A stretch of DNA of 64,000 nt, taken from contig JBBSUC010000024.1 of assembly GCA_038235275.1 (NCBI GenBank), positions 1 through 64,000 of the forward strand, given 5' to 3'. This document shows positions 8,908-18,114 of the stretch, one piece after another (the stretch's first letter is position 1; every line of letters starts with the position of its first letter). A program made the position numbers and the translations under genes. Source of the DNA: Persicitalea sp038235275. Its GTDB lineage: Bacteria > Bacteroidota > Bacteroidia > Cytophagales > Spirosomataceae. The notes under the pieces were generated by a model. The model did no database searches. It had not been told where the DNA came from and saw nothing but the letters and a program-made list of their open reading frames with translations.

Positions 8908-9546
8908 TATATAATTTATATTGAAGCCTTTGGAGTGAAAAGCTCGTTCATAGTGAGTGGTGATTCCATAATGATAATCGAGCAACTCAGATCGATAAAG
9001 ATCAGGCGTCTGATTTTGAATCTCAAAATCAGACTTGGCCAGCGTTTCAAGACTATATTCAAACAATGGAAAGCTATCGGTTTTCAAATGAAAAATTCCA
9101 CCCGGCTTTAAATAACCTAAGTAACTTTTCAAAAAGAAATCATTAGTTAATCGTTTTTTCTCATCCCGATCACGAAGCTGTGGATCAGGATGAATGAGCC
9201 AAATTTCGTCGATATCGTTTTCTCGGAAAAATTCATTCATGTATTGAATGGACGTCCGCAAAAAGGCCACATTTTTTAAATCAAGATCTGAGGCAATTTT
9301 GCTGCCTCGAGCCAGACGGTCACCTTTAATGTCCACGCCTATGAAGTTGCGATTGGGAAATTTTTGAGCCATGCCAATGGTGTACTCTCCTTTTCCGCAG
9401 GCTAATTCTAGCGTAATCGGATTCTCATTTTCAAAATACAATTCATCCCACCTTCCTTTAATCGTCGTGTATAGCGGATTGCCCCTTTCAATTACGTTTT
9501 TTGCCACTTGGCTAAACTGATACTTTTCTAACTTTCTTCTACTCAA
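8875..9546 (-). CDS. trmB: tRNA (guanine(46)-N7)-methyltransferase
   Basis: TrmB methylates N7 of G46 in the variable loop of tRNAs using S-adenosylmethionine. The 223-residue length is usual. The SAM-binding motif is LELACGKGEYTIGMA, followed by NFIGVDIKGDR and the IWLIHPDPQLRDRDEKKRL segment typical of the family. The C-terminus, YIKATNRKGTSN, is encoded by one arm of the gap terminator. The gene lies 10 bp downstream of folC and probably shares its transcript. Confidence 0.96.
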   Translation of the reverse strand: MSRRKLEKYQFSQVAKNVIERGNPLYTTIKGRWDELYFENENPITLELACGKGEYTIGMAQKFPNRNFIGVDIKGDRLARGSKIASDLDLKNVAFLRTSIQYMNEFFRENDIDEIWLIHPDPQLRDRDEKKRLTNDFFLKSYLGYLKPGGIFHLKTDSFPLFEYSLETLAKSDFEIQNQTPDLYRSELLDYHYGITTHYERAFHSKGFNINYIKATNRKGTSN

Positions 9547-9556
9547 AACACTTAAT

Positions 9557-10852
9557 CTAAATTTGTTCTAAATCAGCTACCACGAAAGTACTGCCACCTA
9601 CATAAATGGCATCTTTAGAAGATGCACAGTCCATGGCACTCGAAAGCGCCTCGTTAACATCGTTGAACTTCTCCCCTACCAATCCCACCTCTTTAGCCAC
9701 AAACATCAAGTCCTCAACCGCCATTGCGCGTTGCACGGAGGGCTGGCAAAAGTAGTAGCAAGCATCAGGCGGAAATAAGGATAAGATGCTGCGGATGTCT
9801 TTATCCGCCACAAATCCCAACACAAAGTGATGACGAAGCGCCGGAGTCTTCCGAAATTGATTAACCGTTCGTTCTAACCCATTGAGGTTGTGCGCCGTAT
9901 CGCAAATGACCAGCGGAGTCTCCTGCAAAATTTGCCAGCGTCCTTTTAAACCGGTCGAAGTTGCCACAGATAGCAGGCCAGTATTAATAGCCTGTGATTC
10001 AATATAATACCCCTTTTGAATCAAAATTTTTAAGACGGATAATACCCCTTTCAGATTATCTAGCTGATAGTATCCGGCTAGATCCAATTCGTATGTGGAT
10101 TGAGCAGAATCATCCTTATCAACTAAGCTGATTACCTGCCCGGATTTCGTAGCAACCTGGTCAATCAACGTATATCGAGAGGCCGCAATGGTGAGTTTGG
10201 AGTTCATTTGCCGGGCTTTTGCTTCAAAAACTTTCCTTACTTCCGGCTCAGGAGTTTCACTTATTACCACAGGAACACACGGCTTGATGATCCCTGCCTT
10301 CTCTCCCGCAATGAGAGGTAAGGTGTTCCCCAAGTGTTGGGTATGATCCCACCCTATGTTGGTAATTATGGAAACTTCGGGCGTGATGATGTTGGTAGAG
10401 TCGAGGCGCCCGCCCATCCCTACTTCCACGACAGCAATATTGATTTTTTGGCTTGCAAAGTACTCGAAAGCCATCGCGACCGTAACTTCAAAGAAGGAAG
10501 GATTATTTTCTTCGATAAACGATTGATTATTAGTAACGAACTTTGCTACATAATCTCGATTCACTTCCTCGCCATCGATTCGGATTCGTTCGGTAAAGGA
10601 TTTGAGATGAGGCGAGGTGTATAACCCAACTCGGTAGCCAGCGGCCTGTAATACTGAAGCGAGCATATGAGAAGTACTCCCTTTACCATTGGTTCCCCCG
10701 ACATGAATAGATCTGAATTGCTGATGAGGATTACCGAGATGTTCGCAGAAAGTCTCTATACCAGAAAGACCCGGCTTGTAAGCGCGGGTCCCCTGATTTT
10801 GGAACATCGGCAAGCGACTGTACAGGTAGTCAATAGCTTCCGAAAAAGTCAT
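9557..10852 (-). CDS. folC: Bifunctional folylpolyglutamate synthase / dihydrofolate synthase
   Basis: FolC adds glutamate to dihydropteroate and then to folates, using ATP. The 431-residue protein has the Mur-ligase fold: P-loop GTNGKGS at 53-59, the NIAVVEVGMGGRLDSTN block, ITNIGWDHTQHLG, and the C-terminal ligase domain with ICDTAHNLNGLE. Its start codon is 2 bp after the stop of the TonB-like gene and it is followed closely by trmB, so a tonB-folC-trmB operon is likely. Whether one or both activities are present cannot be read from the sequence. Confidence 0.95.
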   Translation of the reverse strand: MTFSEAIDYLYSRLPMFQNQGTRAYKPGLSGIETFCEHLGNPHQQFRSIHVGGTNGKGSTSHMLASVLQAAGYRVGLYTSPHLKSFTERIRIDGEEVNRDYVAKFVTNNQSFIEENNPSFFEVTVAMAFEYFASQKINIAVVEVGMGGRLDSTNIITPEVSIITNIGWDHTQHLGNTLPLIAGEKAGIIKPCVPVVISETPEPEVRKVFEAKARQMNSKLTIAASRYTLIDQVATKSGQVISLVDKDDSAQSTYELDLAGYYQLDNLKGVLSVLKILIQKGYYIESQAINTGLLSVATSTGLKGRWQILQETPLVICDTAHNLNGLERTVNQFRKTPALRHHFVLGFVADKDIRSILSLFPPDACYYFCQPSVQRAMAVEDLMFVAKEVGLVGEKFNDVNEALSSAMDCASSKDAIYVGGSTFVVADLEQI

Positions 10853-10854
10853 AC

Positions 10855-11772
10855 TTAACGGGCGCTTATTTTGAAGGTGATAGTTCCCGTTGATTCATCG
10901 GGAACATTTGCTGCCTTTTGAATAAATGTCAAGGCCCGCACCGCGTCTTTATATTTATTGATAACAGCATAATCAGTGACCGTGGAACGCAATTGAATGA
11001 CGTTTTTAACCCGGCCATTGGTTCCCACAATAATTTTAAAGGTGATTTCTCCCGTGGCATCCGAGTTGTCATTTACTGAGGGTGGACGCGACCATGCCCA
11101 ACCGTTCAGGTTTAGACCGACGGCAGTACCACCGCCGCCGCCGCCACCTTTGTAGGTCTTGGCATAGAGACTTCCGGTTTTAGCTCCCTTGTCCCCTACT
11201 CCCTCGGCGTCATCACCGTTATTGTTTCCTCCCACACCCGCCGTGGTGCCGTTGGTACCGTTACTACCCGAGCCAGAACCCGATGATTTTTTAAAAAGGG
11301 CATCGTTGTTAATGGTTTTGGTAGGCGCAGGCGTGGTAGCCGTGGAAGTGCTGGGTGCGCTGCTGCTCACCTTCTTGGACTCATTGCGCTCGGGTTCTTC
11401 CACCGGGCTTTCCGTTTTGGATGTAATAACGGGTTTCTGAACCACCTTCGTAGTGGGTTTTACGGGTTCGGGACGTGGTGAAGGCGGTGTAGGACGTGGA
11501 GCCTCAGCTTTTTTTTGAATTTTTTCCTCACCCGCTTTCATGTTTTCGGCAATTTTAGAATCGCTGGGCTTATTATAAGTCTGAATTTTTCCACTGCCCA
11601 CATCGCTGGTGCCGAAGTTCACTTCCACGAATAACTCCATGGGCTCCACCACCTTTTGTGACTGGCTTAGCCGGATAAAGAAAAACGCAGTAAGGATAAG
11701 CAGCGTGGTAATGACCGAAATGGCCCAGGAGGCAGCAATTCTTTGGCGGTCTTCAACTTGGGTGAGTAACAT
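10855..11772 (-). CDS. TonB-type energy transducer
   Basis: The 305-residue protein has a cytoplasmic N-terminus, one membrane anchor (about 14-34), a long Pro/Lys/Glu/Ser-rich periplasmic linker (about 65-215, with glycine- and asparagine-rich runs) and a TonB-like C-terminal domain (about 230-305, GEITFKIIVGTNGRVKNVI). TonB proteins couple the proton motive force to outer-membrane transport. No exbB or exbD genes are in the window. The linker's GC-rich Gly codons stand out from the neighbours. The gene heads the folC-trmB cluster. Confidence 0.8.
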   Translation of the reverse strand: MLLTQVEDRQRIAASWAISVITTLLILTAFFFIRLSQSQKVVEPMELFVEVNFGTSDVGSGKIQTYNKPSDSKIAENMKAGEEKIQKKAEAPRPTPPSPRPEPVKPTTKVVQKPVITSKTESPVEEPERNESKKVSSSAPSTSTATTPAPTKTINNDALFKKSSGSGSGSNGTNGTTAGVGGNNNGDDAEGVGDKGAKTGSLYAKTYKGGGGGGGTAVGLNLNGWAWSRPPSVNDNSDATGEITFKIIVGTNGRVKNVIQLRSTVTDYAVINKYKDAVRALTFIQKAANVPDESTGTITFKISAR

Positions 11773-11823
11773 GGCTGGCTTTTTTTCGTAATAACGTAAA
11801 GTTAGAACGAATTAATCTTTTTA

Positions 11824-11846
11824 CAAAAAAAGGCCCCGACGGGCCT
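11824..11846 (-). terminator. Rho-independent terminator after the HU/SPOR gene
   Basis: On the minus strand the hairpin AGGCCC-GTCG-GGGCCT is followed directly by a run of seven Ts (complement of 11824-11830). It lies about 25 bp past the stop codon of the HU-CCDC81/SPOR gene and upstream of the tonB-folC-trmB group, separating the two transcription units. Confidence 0.88.
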
Positions 11847-11869
11847 AAATTTTCAAAGCGTATTAAAAG

Positions 11870-12937
11870 TTATTTGCGATGAAACACCCAGGATTCGGCC
11901 TGAGTCAATTTATCAACCTTATCTCTGTTCTTTGCGGCCTCGTCGTGAGTTCGGTAAGACCCGGCGGAAACTTTTATCCATTTGCCAGATTTTTCCGCCA
12001 GTACGGTGGCATCATCGAATCCCAATCGTAGAAGTTGAGATTTAAGTTTGTGAGCGTTTTTTTTACCGCTAAAACTACCCGCAATAAGAAAATAATTTTC
12101 TTCGGCCTTTGCAACTTTTGGCTGCTCTACTGCTATGGGGCTGGTAGGAACCATCGTTGGGTCCTCTTCAAGAGCAGGTAATTCTTCTTCCAGAGTTGGT
12201 ACAGTTTCCGGCTTGTCTTCCTGAAAGTAGATTACTTTTATATTGGATGACTCATCTACGTTCCGGTTATAATCTAAAATCTGCACACTTGGCTGATATA
12301 GGTCGCTCACCAAAGAAATGGGGTTGAGCGAACTAAGCAGATTGTGCTCGTTGGGTTGATACAAATAACTGGCAGCGCCAACTGCGCAAAACAGCATAGC
12401 GGCTGCTGCCCATCCCCACTGCACATTTCTTTTTTTATGTAAAGGAATGATCAAACCTTCATCGGGCACCAATAATTCCGTATTCTTCACCTCCTGACGC
12501 AGCCAGTTGGTCTGGCATTCCGAACGTTCCGCGCTGATTTCCTTGAGACCATACCACTCCTGATCATAGTTTTGGGTATAATCCGGCTCGAAAATTAGCT
12601 TTCCTTCATAATTGGTTGAGAAGCTACCAACCTTTTCAATTGTAGTAATATCCTGGTTTTCCAGATCGGCACGTAAGGAAGCTACATACTGCCGCGTTTG
12701 CTCCGTCGCTTGTTCCCGAGGAATTTTTTCTCCCACAGACAAATAGTAAGCCAACAACCCATCGTCAATTTTCAAAATTTCGTTGAAGGCCACCCGCTTG
12801 CCGGCGGGCTTGAAGAGTTGGGCTGATTCGTCATAACGAACCCCAACGCGGTGCGTGAGCAGACCGCCGAAGTCGGGAATGATGACACAATCGAACTCGA
12901 ACAGCAATTTACGGATGTACTTGTCAACGGGTGCCAT
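11870..12937 (-). CDS. HU-CCDC81 and SPOR domain membrane protein
   Basis: The 355-residue protein has an N-terminal CCDC81-like HU fold (about 1-125: VDKYIRKLLFEFDCVIIPDF, VGSFS motif), a single transmembrane helix at about 174-193 (WGWAAAAMLFCAVGAASYLY), a spacer, and a C-terminal SPOR domain (about 280-355, YFLIAGSFSGKKNA). SPOR domains bind denuded peptidoglycan glycan strands at division sites. HU-CCDC81 domains occur in Bacteroidota envelope proteins, and a link to SPOR domains is known for the family. This gives a DNA- or protein-binding cytoplasmic head tied to a cell-wall sensor; the precise role is unknown. It is followed by a terminator and preceded by the barrel gene. Confidence 0.88.
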   Translation of the reverse strand: MAPVDKYIRKLLFEFDCVIIPDFGGLLTHRVGVRYDESAQLFKPAGKRVAFNEILKIDDGLLAYYLSVGEKIPREQATEQTRQYVASLRADLENQDITTIEKVGSFSTNYEGKLIFEPDYTQNYDQEWYGLKEISAERSECQTNWLRQEVKNTELLVPDEGLIIPLHKKRNVQWGWAAAAMLFCAVGAASYLYQPNEHNLLSSLNPISLVSDLYQPSVQILDYNRNVDESSNIKVIYFQEDKPETVPTLEEELPALEEDPTMVPTSPIAVEQPKVAKAEENYFLIAGSFSGKKNAHKLKSQLLRLGFDDATVLAEKSGKWIKVSAGSYRTHDEAAKNRDKVDKLTQAESWVFHRK

Positions 12938-12975
12938 CTTTGAATTTGGTTTAGCTAAACTTTTACTAAACGAAA

Positions 12976-14643
12976 TTAGAAAGAAAAAGACAGACCACCA
13001 ACAAAGTTCAATCCCATCTGCGGGTAGTAGAGGTAGCGGGAATATTGTTTTCCCAAGATGTTGTTAATCGAAACGAACGTTGAGAAGTTTCTGGTTAACA
13101 GGTAATCCATCTTCAAATTGAGGTCGACGATCGTCGGCAATTTTATAATTTTTTCACTTTGAAAATTATTTCCCTTTAAGCCGGAAATTACGTAAAAATC
13201 ACTGCTGACGAAAAGTTTTTTGTTTAGAGATAGGGCGTTAAACCAGTTTAACGAGAAGTTGGGACGGTGCCAGGCTTCCTTTAACACGCCAAGTTTGTAG
13301 TTGTAAAAGCTCGTCTTTAACGAGGTTCGCAGGATGTCGTTGTGGGTGTAGCCCACCTGAGCCGACACAGTCAGGATATTGGTTTTATCGCCATCGTATA
13401 AGATAGAGAATTTAGAGGTGTCGGCCAGGGAATTGTTGAAAGCGTAGAAATTGCCATAGTTGGCGTAAGAGACTTTCCCCTCAAAATTGATACCCTGCGT
13501 ATTTTCTCCTTTGACACCCGCGTAAATATCTGAGCGCTTGTCAGTATTCAGTATCAAGGCATCGGGGGCCAACCAGCGGTTCTCCGATAGCATCGAACGC
13601 AATGTATTGCGAACTAAATCGCCATCCCATCCGCCATAAATATGCAAACCCGGAATGGGAACGACATCCAGATTTAAAACCGGATAGATTCGGGTGTTGT
13701 TAATGTTCAGCGTGTTGTCAGTCTGATTCACCACATTGACGCCAGCCGTGATGGAGAAAAAGTCCGAATTGTACTTAAAGTGTGGTTTAACGCGAAAAAC
13801 ATTACGGTTGTATGTTTCGGAATCCACGCGCTGCGAGATAAACGCACCGGCTTCAAACAGGGCCACCAAATTTTCCATCACCGGAGTCGATGCCTTGATC
13901 GTGGTCCCCCAATCAGTTTCCGAGGCATTGTAGCGATCTTTAAGATTATAAAAACTGGTTCGAACTGAATAATCGAACAGTGATTTGGCTTCGGTGTTCT
14001 CAAAGCCTAGCTGTACACCGAACAGATTGGTGGTCTGCCGAATGCTGTCACGGTCGATCGTGACTGATTCCGGCTGGGGCTGGTACCCGTAGAAGTAATA
14101 ATTCTTGCGGTCGTAGTCGACTTGGCCGTCAATTTTGAAGGCGTTGCGAATGTACTTGCCCGCAAAGCGCAGGTCGGTAGTGGAATTTCCGGAATTCTTG
14201 CCATAGACCGGACCCGTCGCTGCCGACAATTGTTTCAGATTCGCCGAGAAAACCAAATCGTCCGAGGGACGGGTACTGACAAATCCTTCTCCTAGAAAAC
14301 GTCCATAATTCCCTCCGCCCAGCTTAATGTAATTGTTAAGAGCTTCCGGCATATTTTGCCGCGACTTCTCGTCCGAAGGAATCGACACTGAGGGCGTCAA
14401 CTTCGGCGAGGCTAAATTTATTTTTGGATCGATAAACTCGTAAGTGACTTTCTTGTCGGTCGTCTTGGCCTCCATCGGCTGGACCTTATCAAATAGTCGG
14501 TTAGCCACCGGAAACTCAATATTCTTTTCCTTGACGATTTCGTAAGTCTGGTTTTCAATTTCGCCGCGTTGGGCGAAAGCGGGTACCGTCGCCAGAAGGG
14601 CCAAAGCTAACAGACTGCTACGCTTATTTTTATTGCTGCTCAT
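12976..14643 (-). CDS. TonB-dependent-receptor-like outer-membrane beta-barrel protein
   Basis: The 555-residue protein has a signal peptide (residues 1-25, ending AFAQ) and a long series of alternating amphipathic strands rich in Tyr, Asn and Phe. It ends in GLNFVGGLSFSF, an aromatic C-terminal strand typical of outer-membrane barrels. I see no clear plug domain, so it is shorter than a full TonB-dependent receptor. The segment LTRNFSTFVSINNILGKQYS resembles receptor barrels. Its neighbours, a TPR protein upstream and a HU/SPOR protein downstream on the same strand, suggest an envelope-assembly unit. The substrate is unknown. Confidence 0.75.
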   Translation of the reverse strand: MSSNKNKRSSLLALALLATVPAFAQRGEIENQTYEIVKEKNIEFPVANRLFDKVQPMEAKTTDKKVTYEFIDPKINLASPKLTPSVSIPSDEKSRQNMPEALNNYIKLGGGNYGRFLGEGFVSTRPSDDLVFSANLKQLSAATGPVYGKNSGNSTTDLRFAGKYIRNAFKIDGQVDYDRKNYYFYGYQPQPESVTIDRDSIRQTTNLFGVQLGFENTEAKSLFDYSVRTSFYNLKDRYNASETDWGTTIKASTPVMENLVALFEAGAFISQRVDSETYNRNVFRVKPHFKYNSDFFSITAGVNVVNQTDNTLNINNTRIYPVLNLDVVPIPGLHIYGGWDGDLVRNTLRSMLSENRWLAPDALILNTDKRSDIYAGVKGENTQGINFEGKVSYANYGNFYAFNNSLADTSKFSILYDGDKTNILTVSAQVGYTHNDILRTSLKTSFYNYKLGVLKEAWHRPNFSLNWFNALSLNKKLFVSSDFYVISGLKGNNFQSEKIIKLPTIVDLNLKMDYLLTRNFSTFVSINNILGKQYSRYLYYPQMGLNFVGGLSFSF

Positions 14644-14667
14644 AAATCGGGGTGCTGGGAGGGGAAA

Positions 14668-17600
14668 TTATTTCTTTTCGATTTCGACCATTTTCAATTT
14701 TGCCAATTCCACTGCTTCGACATCCTCGGAGTTCTCGATGATCGATTGTAGCGTGGCTTTGGCCTGCGCCTTCTCATTCATGCTCATGTAAACATCGGCC
14801 AGCAGGATAAATGAACGCACCCGCCAGAAGTCGATGCCTTCAAACTCTTTGCTCAAATCGAAGATTGACTTCTCAGCTTCCGGGTACTTTTTCTCCTTGA
14901 ATTGAATCATGGCAATCCAGTATTTAGCCTCCGCGCCAAACTCGTCTTTGCTGGCGGCAGCTAATTTTTTAAACTCATCGGTCGCCTTGATGTAATCACC
15001 CCGATCGTAAGGTACTTTGCCCAGATAAAGCTGTGCCTTACCCAAGCCCCCCGGCACGATGTTGCCGACGTTAATGACCTGATTGGCGTAATAAAGCGTC
15101 GAGTCGTAGCTTTTCAGCGAGTAATAGGTATTCATCAGGCCAATCCAGGCGATGGTTTGCTCTTTTTTATTTTCCGCGTTCTTGAGCAGAACCTTGAAAT
15201 TACTTACCGCGCTGGCAAAGTTGCCACGAGCGATTTCCAGTTCGGCCGATTTCTGCGCGGCGGCCGCTACGTAATTGGAGCGATTTTCCTGGACCACCTG
15301 CCCGTAGAACTGCAAGGCCTTTTGGGTTTGATCCGATTTCTCGTAAGACGCTCCCATAAAGTAGCGGGCGTCGTACTGGTTTTTGCTCTGCGGGTAGGCT
15401 TGTAAATATTCCTGCAAAGCCTGAATGGCTTGCGGGTACTTTTCGGCGTAAAACAAATTTCGGGCGTTGTCGAACTCCACCTCGTCAAGTTTGGTGTTAC
15501 CCGGATTATTTTTCCTGACAATAGCCAGGACCTGGCTAAATTCTTCTGGTCGCCCTACGGCGTTGTAGGCTTCCTGGATGCCTTCCAAAGCACTGCTGGC
15601 CGAGGGAGAATCCGGGAATTCCTGCAAAATCCGCTTGAAGTCATTGATGGCCTCCTCGTAAACCTGAATATTATAATAGGATTGCGCCCGGCGAAGCAAA
15701 GCCGCAGGAATCAGGATGCTTTTGGGCTTTTCGTTAATCATTCGCGTAAACAAGCGAACAGACTGCTGAAAATTATCCTTCTGAAATTCCAGATCGGAGA
15801 TTTGGAACATGGCATCATCCACGTAGCGCGAGGCCGGATACTGGCTGATGAGCAGTTCAAACTGACGACGGGCGTCCATTTCTCGGTTCATATACACGAA
15901 CGCGCGGCCCTTTTGAAACAGCGAATAGTCGTTGTCCACCTTGCCGTTCTTGGTGACCTGTTCGTAGGTGTTGACTGCCTCGGTATATTTTTTCATAGCC
16001 AAATAGCTATCGGCCAGCCTAACGTAACTATCCTCAATCATCTGGGCCGTCATGCCTTCCGTGTTAGCCGTAAAATCCTTGAAATAAGGCAAAGCTTCGG
16101 CGTATTTTTTCTGGTTGTAATAAGCGTAACCCAGCGCGTACAGACTTTTACGGCGATAAATACCCGCATCGGGATTTTTGGTTAATTGCGCGTAAATGGG
16201 CTTCGCTTCGTCGTATTTTTGCTGGGCTGAGTAAGATTCGGCTTTGTAATAGGTCGCAGCGACGAAAATATCTCCATCGTTTGGGTATTTCAGCGATTTG
16301 TTAAAATCGGCGATGGCGGCCGGATACTGCTCTGTGTTGAATTCAGTAACGCCCTGGTTGAAGGTTAGTCGCTGGTAAGTGGCGTTGATTTTTGGCGTTC
16401 TGTTTCTTAATCCCTCGATGTAAGTAATTGCCCCCGCACTATTGTTTGAACCGGAATAGGCCTCCGCAATGAGTTGGGCTACTTCATCCTGATTTTTGTT
16501 GTTGGGGTATTTTTTCAAATAATCACCCATTTCTTTGATCGCCTCGCTGTAATTCCCCAACTCCAATTGCACCTTGGCGTGATTGTAGGTCGCCTCCTCC
16601 TGTACCAGCGGATTAAAAGGCAAACGGGCCGCGTTATCGAAAGCAGTCAGAGCAAAATTCGGATTGCTGGTTTGCAAATAACTGATTCCCACCAAATAAG
16701 AAGCGTACTGCGCCACCGAATCCTTACCGGGGGCAATATTTTTCATCGTTTCGATAGCCCCTTCAAAATTGTTATTTCTGAATTGTGAATGCCCGTAGTG
16801 AAGCGCAACGGTGGGTGGGAGACCGCCGGGTTTCATACGCTTGTACCGATCATAGGATTTAACTGCAGCCTCGTAGTCCCCTTTTTCGTACTGCACCTCC
16901 GCCACGTACAAGGCCACCTCGTCAAAACTGTTGTTGCCTCTTTGCTGGGTGAGCAATCGCTCCCCGTAGGTCAGCAGTTTGTCAAAATCTTTAAGCTGAT
17001 ACAGCGAAGAAACAATCCAATTCGGAACCTCATTTTTATAGTATGGGTGGTTCTCGATGCGCAGAAAATCCTCGTATGCCTCGCGGTAGCGGTTCTTCTT
17101 ATAATTGATAACCCCGGCAAAAAATGAGGCATCGCCTGCATTTTCGAACTCGGTTTCCATCTTCACCTGATCGAAATAGGTCAGCGCCTGGTCGAGTTTC
17201 TGGGTATTGTAGTACGACATCCCCAGACGGTACAAGGTCTCAACCCGTTTGCTCCCGCCTCCGGCCACCAGCATGGCTTTTTCGAGATAGCCAATTGCTT
17301 GTTCGTAATCACCGCCTTCATAATAATATTTACCCAAATCGGCATAAATCAATTGTGCTTTGGGGTGTTCGGCGTGGTTTCGCACGAAACGGTCCACCTG
17401 CACTTCGGCCTCGGGATATTTGAGATACAGCCCCGTAACGGCCACATAGTATTCAGCGGTCACGGCATTGTAGTCGCTGGTAGTAAGGAGATTATCCCGC
17501 GAAGCCAGAAATTCGTTGAATTCCTGCCGGGCGGCCACAAAATTTGATTTTTCAAAAAACTCTAATCCGTTGCGGAAATGAGCCTCGGGCTGGGTGTAGC

Positions 17601-17682
17601 CCATAGTATTTTGACCAAAAACCGCCGAATGCCCAAGCCAGGCAACAAGTATCAGGGTTTTCAGACTACGCTGCAATAACAT
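14668..17682 (-). CDS. Large tetratricopeptide-repeat periplasmic or envelope protein
   Basis: From the ATG at 17682 the protein has 1004 residues and a signal peptide (MLLQRSLKTLILVAWLGHSA, cut near VFGQ). An ATG 111 bp further upstream adds a non-signal extension and was rejected. Nearly the whole length is TPR or Sel1-like repeats with periodic A-x-x-x-[FY]-x-x-[AL] patterns (for example GDYEQAIGYLEKAM, KYAEALPYFKDF, KYPQAIQALQEYLQAYPQSK), similar to YbgF/BamD-like scaffolds. The product probably holds envelope complexes together. It sits 24 bp upstream of the barrel gene and is likely co-transcribed with it. No enzymatic domain is visible. Confidence 0.85.
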   Translation of the reverse strand: MLLQRSLKTLILVAWLGHSAVFGQNTMGYTQPEAHFRNGLEFFEKSNFVAARQEFNEFLASRDNLLTTSDYNAVTAEYYVAVTGLYLKYPEAEVQVDRFVRNHAEHPKAQLIYADLGKYYYEGGDYEQAIGYLEKAMLVAGGGSKRVETLYRLGMSYYNTQKLDQALTYFDQVKMETEFENAGDASFFAGVINYKKNRYREAYEDFLRIENHPYYKNEVPNWIVSSLYQLKDFDKLLTYGERLLTQQRGNNSFDEVALYVAEVQYEKGDYEAAVKSYDRYKRMKPGGLPPTVALHYGHSQFRNNNFEGAIETMKNIAPGKDSVAQYASYLVGISYLQTSNPNFALTAFDNAARLPFNPLVQEEATYNHAKVQLELGNYSEAIKEMGDYLKKYPNNKNQDEVAQLIAEAYSGSNNSAGAITYIEGLRNRTPKINATYQRLTFNQGVTEFNTEQYPAAIADFNKSLKYPNDGDIFVAATYYKAESYSAQQKYDEAKPIYAQLTKNPDAGIYRRKSLYALGYAYYNQKKYAEALPYFKDFTANTEGMTAQMIEDSYVRLADSYLAMKKYTEAVNTYEQVTKNGKVDNDYSLFQKGRAFVYMNREMDARRQFELLISQYPASRYVDDAMFQISDLEFQKDNFQQSVRLFTRMINEKPKSILIPAALLRRAQSYYNIQVYEEAINDFKRILQEFPDSPSASSALEGIQEAYNAVGRPEEFSQVLAIVRKNNPGNTKLDEVEFDNARNLFYAEKYPQAIQALQEYLQAYPQSKNQYDARYFMGASYEKSDQTQKALQFYGQVVQENRSNYVAAAAQKSAELEIARGNFASAVSNFKVLLKNAENKKEQTIAWIGLMNTYYSLKSYDSTLYYANQVINVGNIVPGGLGKAQLYLGKVPYDRGDYIKATDEFKKLAAASKDEFGAEAKYWIAMIQFKEKKYPEAEKSIFDLSKEFEGIDFWRVRSFILLADVYMSMNEKAQAKATLQSIIENSEDVEAVELAKLKMVEIEKK

Positions 17683-17827
17683 AGAGTTGGGTGGGTGAAT
17701 GAGTTGTATAATCGCCAAAATTAGGCTTTGTCGCTCGGTATTCAAATTTTGTGCCAGGCGACCAAAGCGAATACTTTCCGTAATTAACGGCAAGAGCCTG
17801 CTTTGCGTATGATTTAATCGCTCTGCC

Positions 17828-18082
17828 TTAAAATAACAGATTGTGTCTTTTCATGCTTTCCTGCGTATCAGTGTGCATTTGTCGAAAGCGTTCAGAGATA
17901 GTTTTTACAAATTCTTCATCCAGAATAGATTCTAATTCGTCCGTCGACTCGAACTCTGTTTCGTCTATTTTGTATGTTTGCTCATACATCCCGCCCGCTT
18001 CAAACTTTACGATGTACTTGCCGTTCCATTGGTATAGGCCGACTTTATAGTGTTTATTAGGAATGTCTTTGAGATAACGCAT
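17828..18082 (-). CDS. Small conserved-looking hypothetical protein
   Basis: The 84-residue protein begins MRYLKDIPNKHYKVGLYQWN and is rich in charged residues (FESTDELESILDEEFV). It has no signal peptide and no membrane segment. It reads as a compact alpha/beta domain, with beta-like YKVGLYQWNGKYIVKFEAG followed by two acidic helices. I do not recognise the family. It lies 145 bp upstream of the TPR gene on the same strand and 32 bp from a divergent TPR lipoprotein gene. Confidence 0.75.
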   Translation of the reverse strand: MRYLKDIPNKHYKVGLYQWNGKYIVKFEAGGMYEQTYKIDETEFESTDELESILDEEFVKTISERFRQMHTDTQESMKRHNLLF

Positions 18083-18114
18083 CGTTTTGAATGTCAGAAT
18101 GAAATTAATCCCCT

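Noticed and set aside
15430..16185. A 251-codon plus-strand frame within the giant TPR gene
   Set aside because: The TPR pattern on the other strand is continuous across it. The frame has no domain and no suitable promoter.
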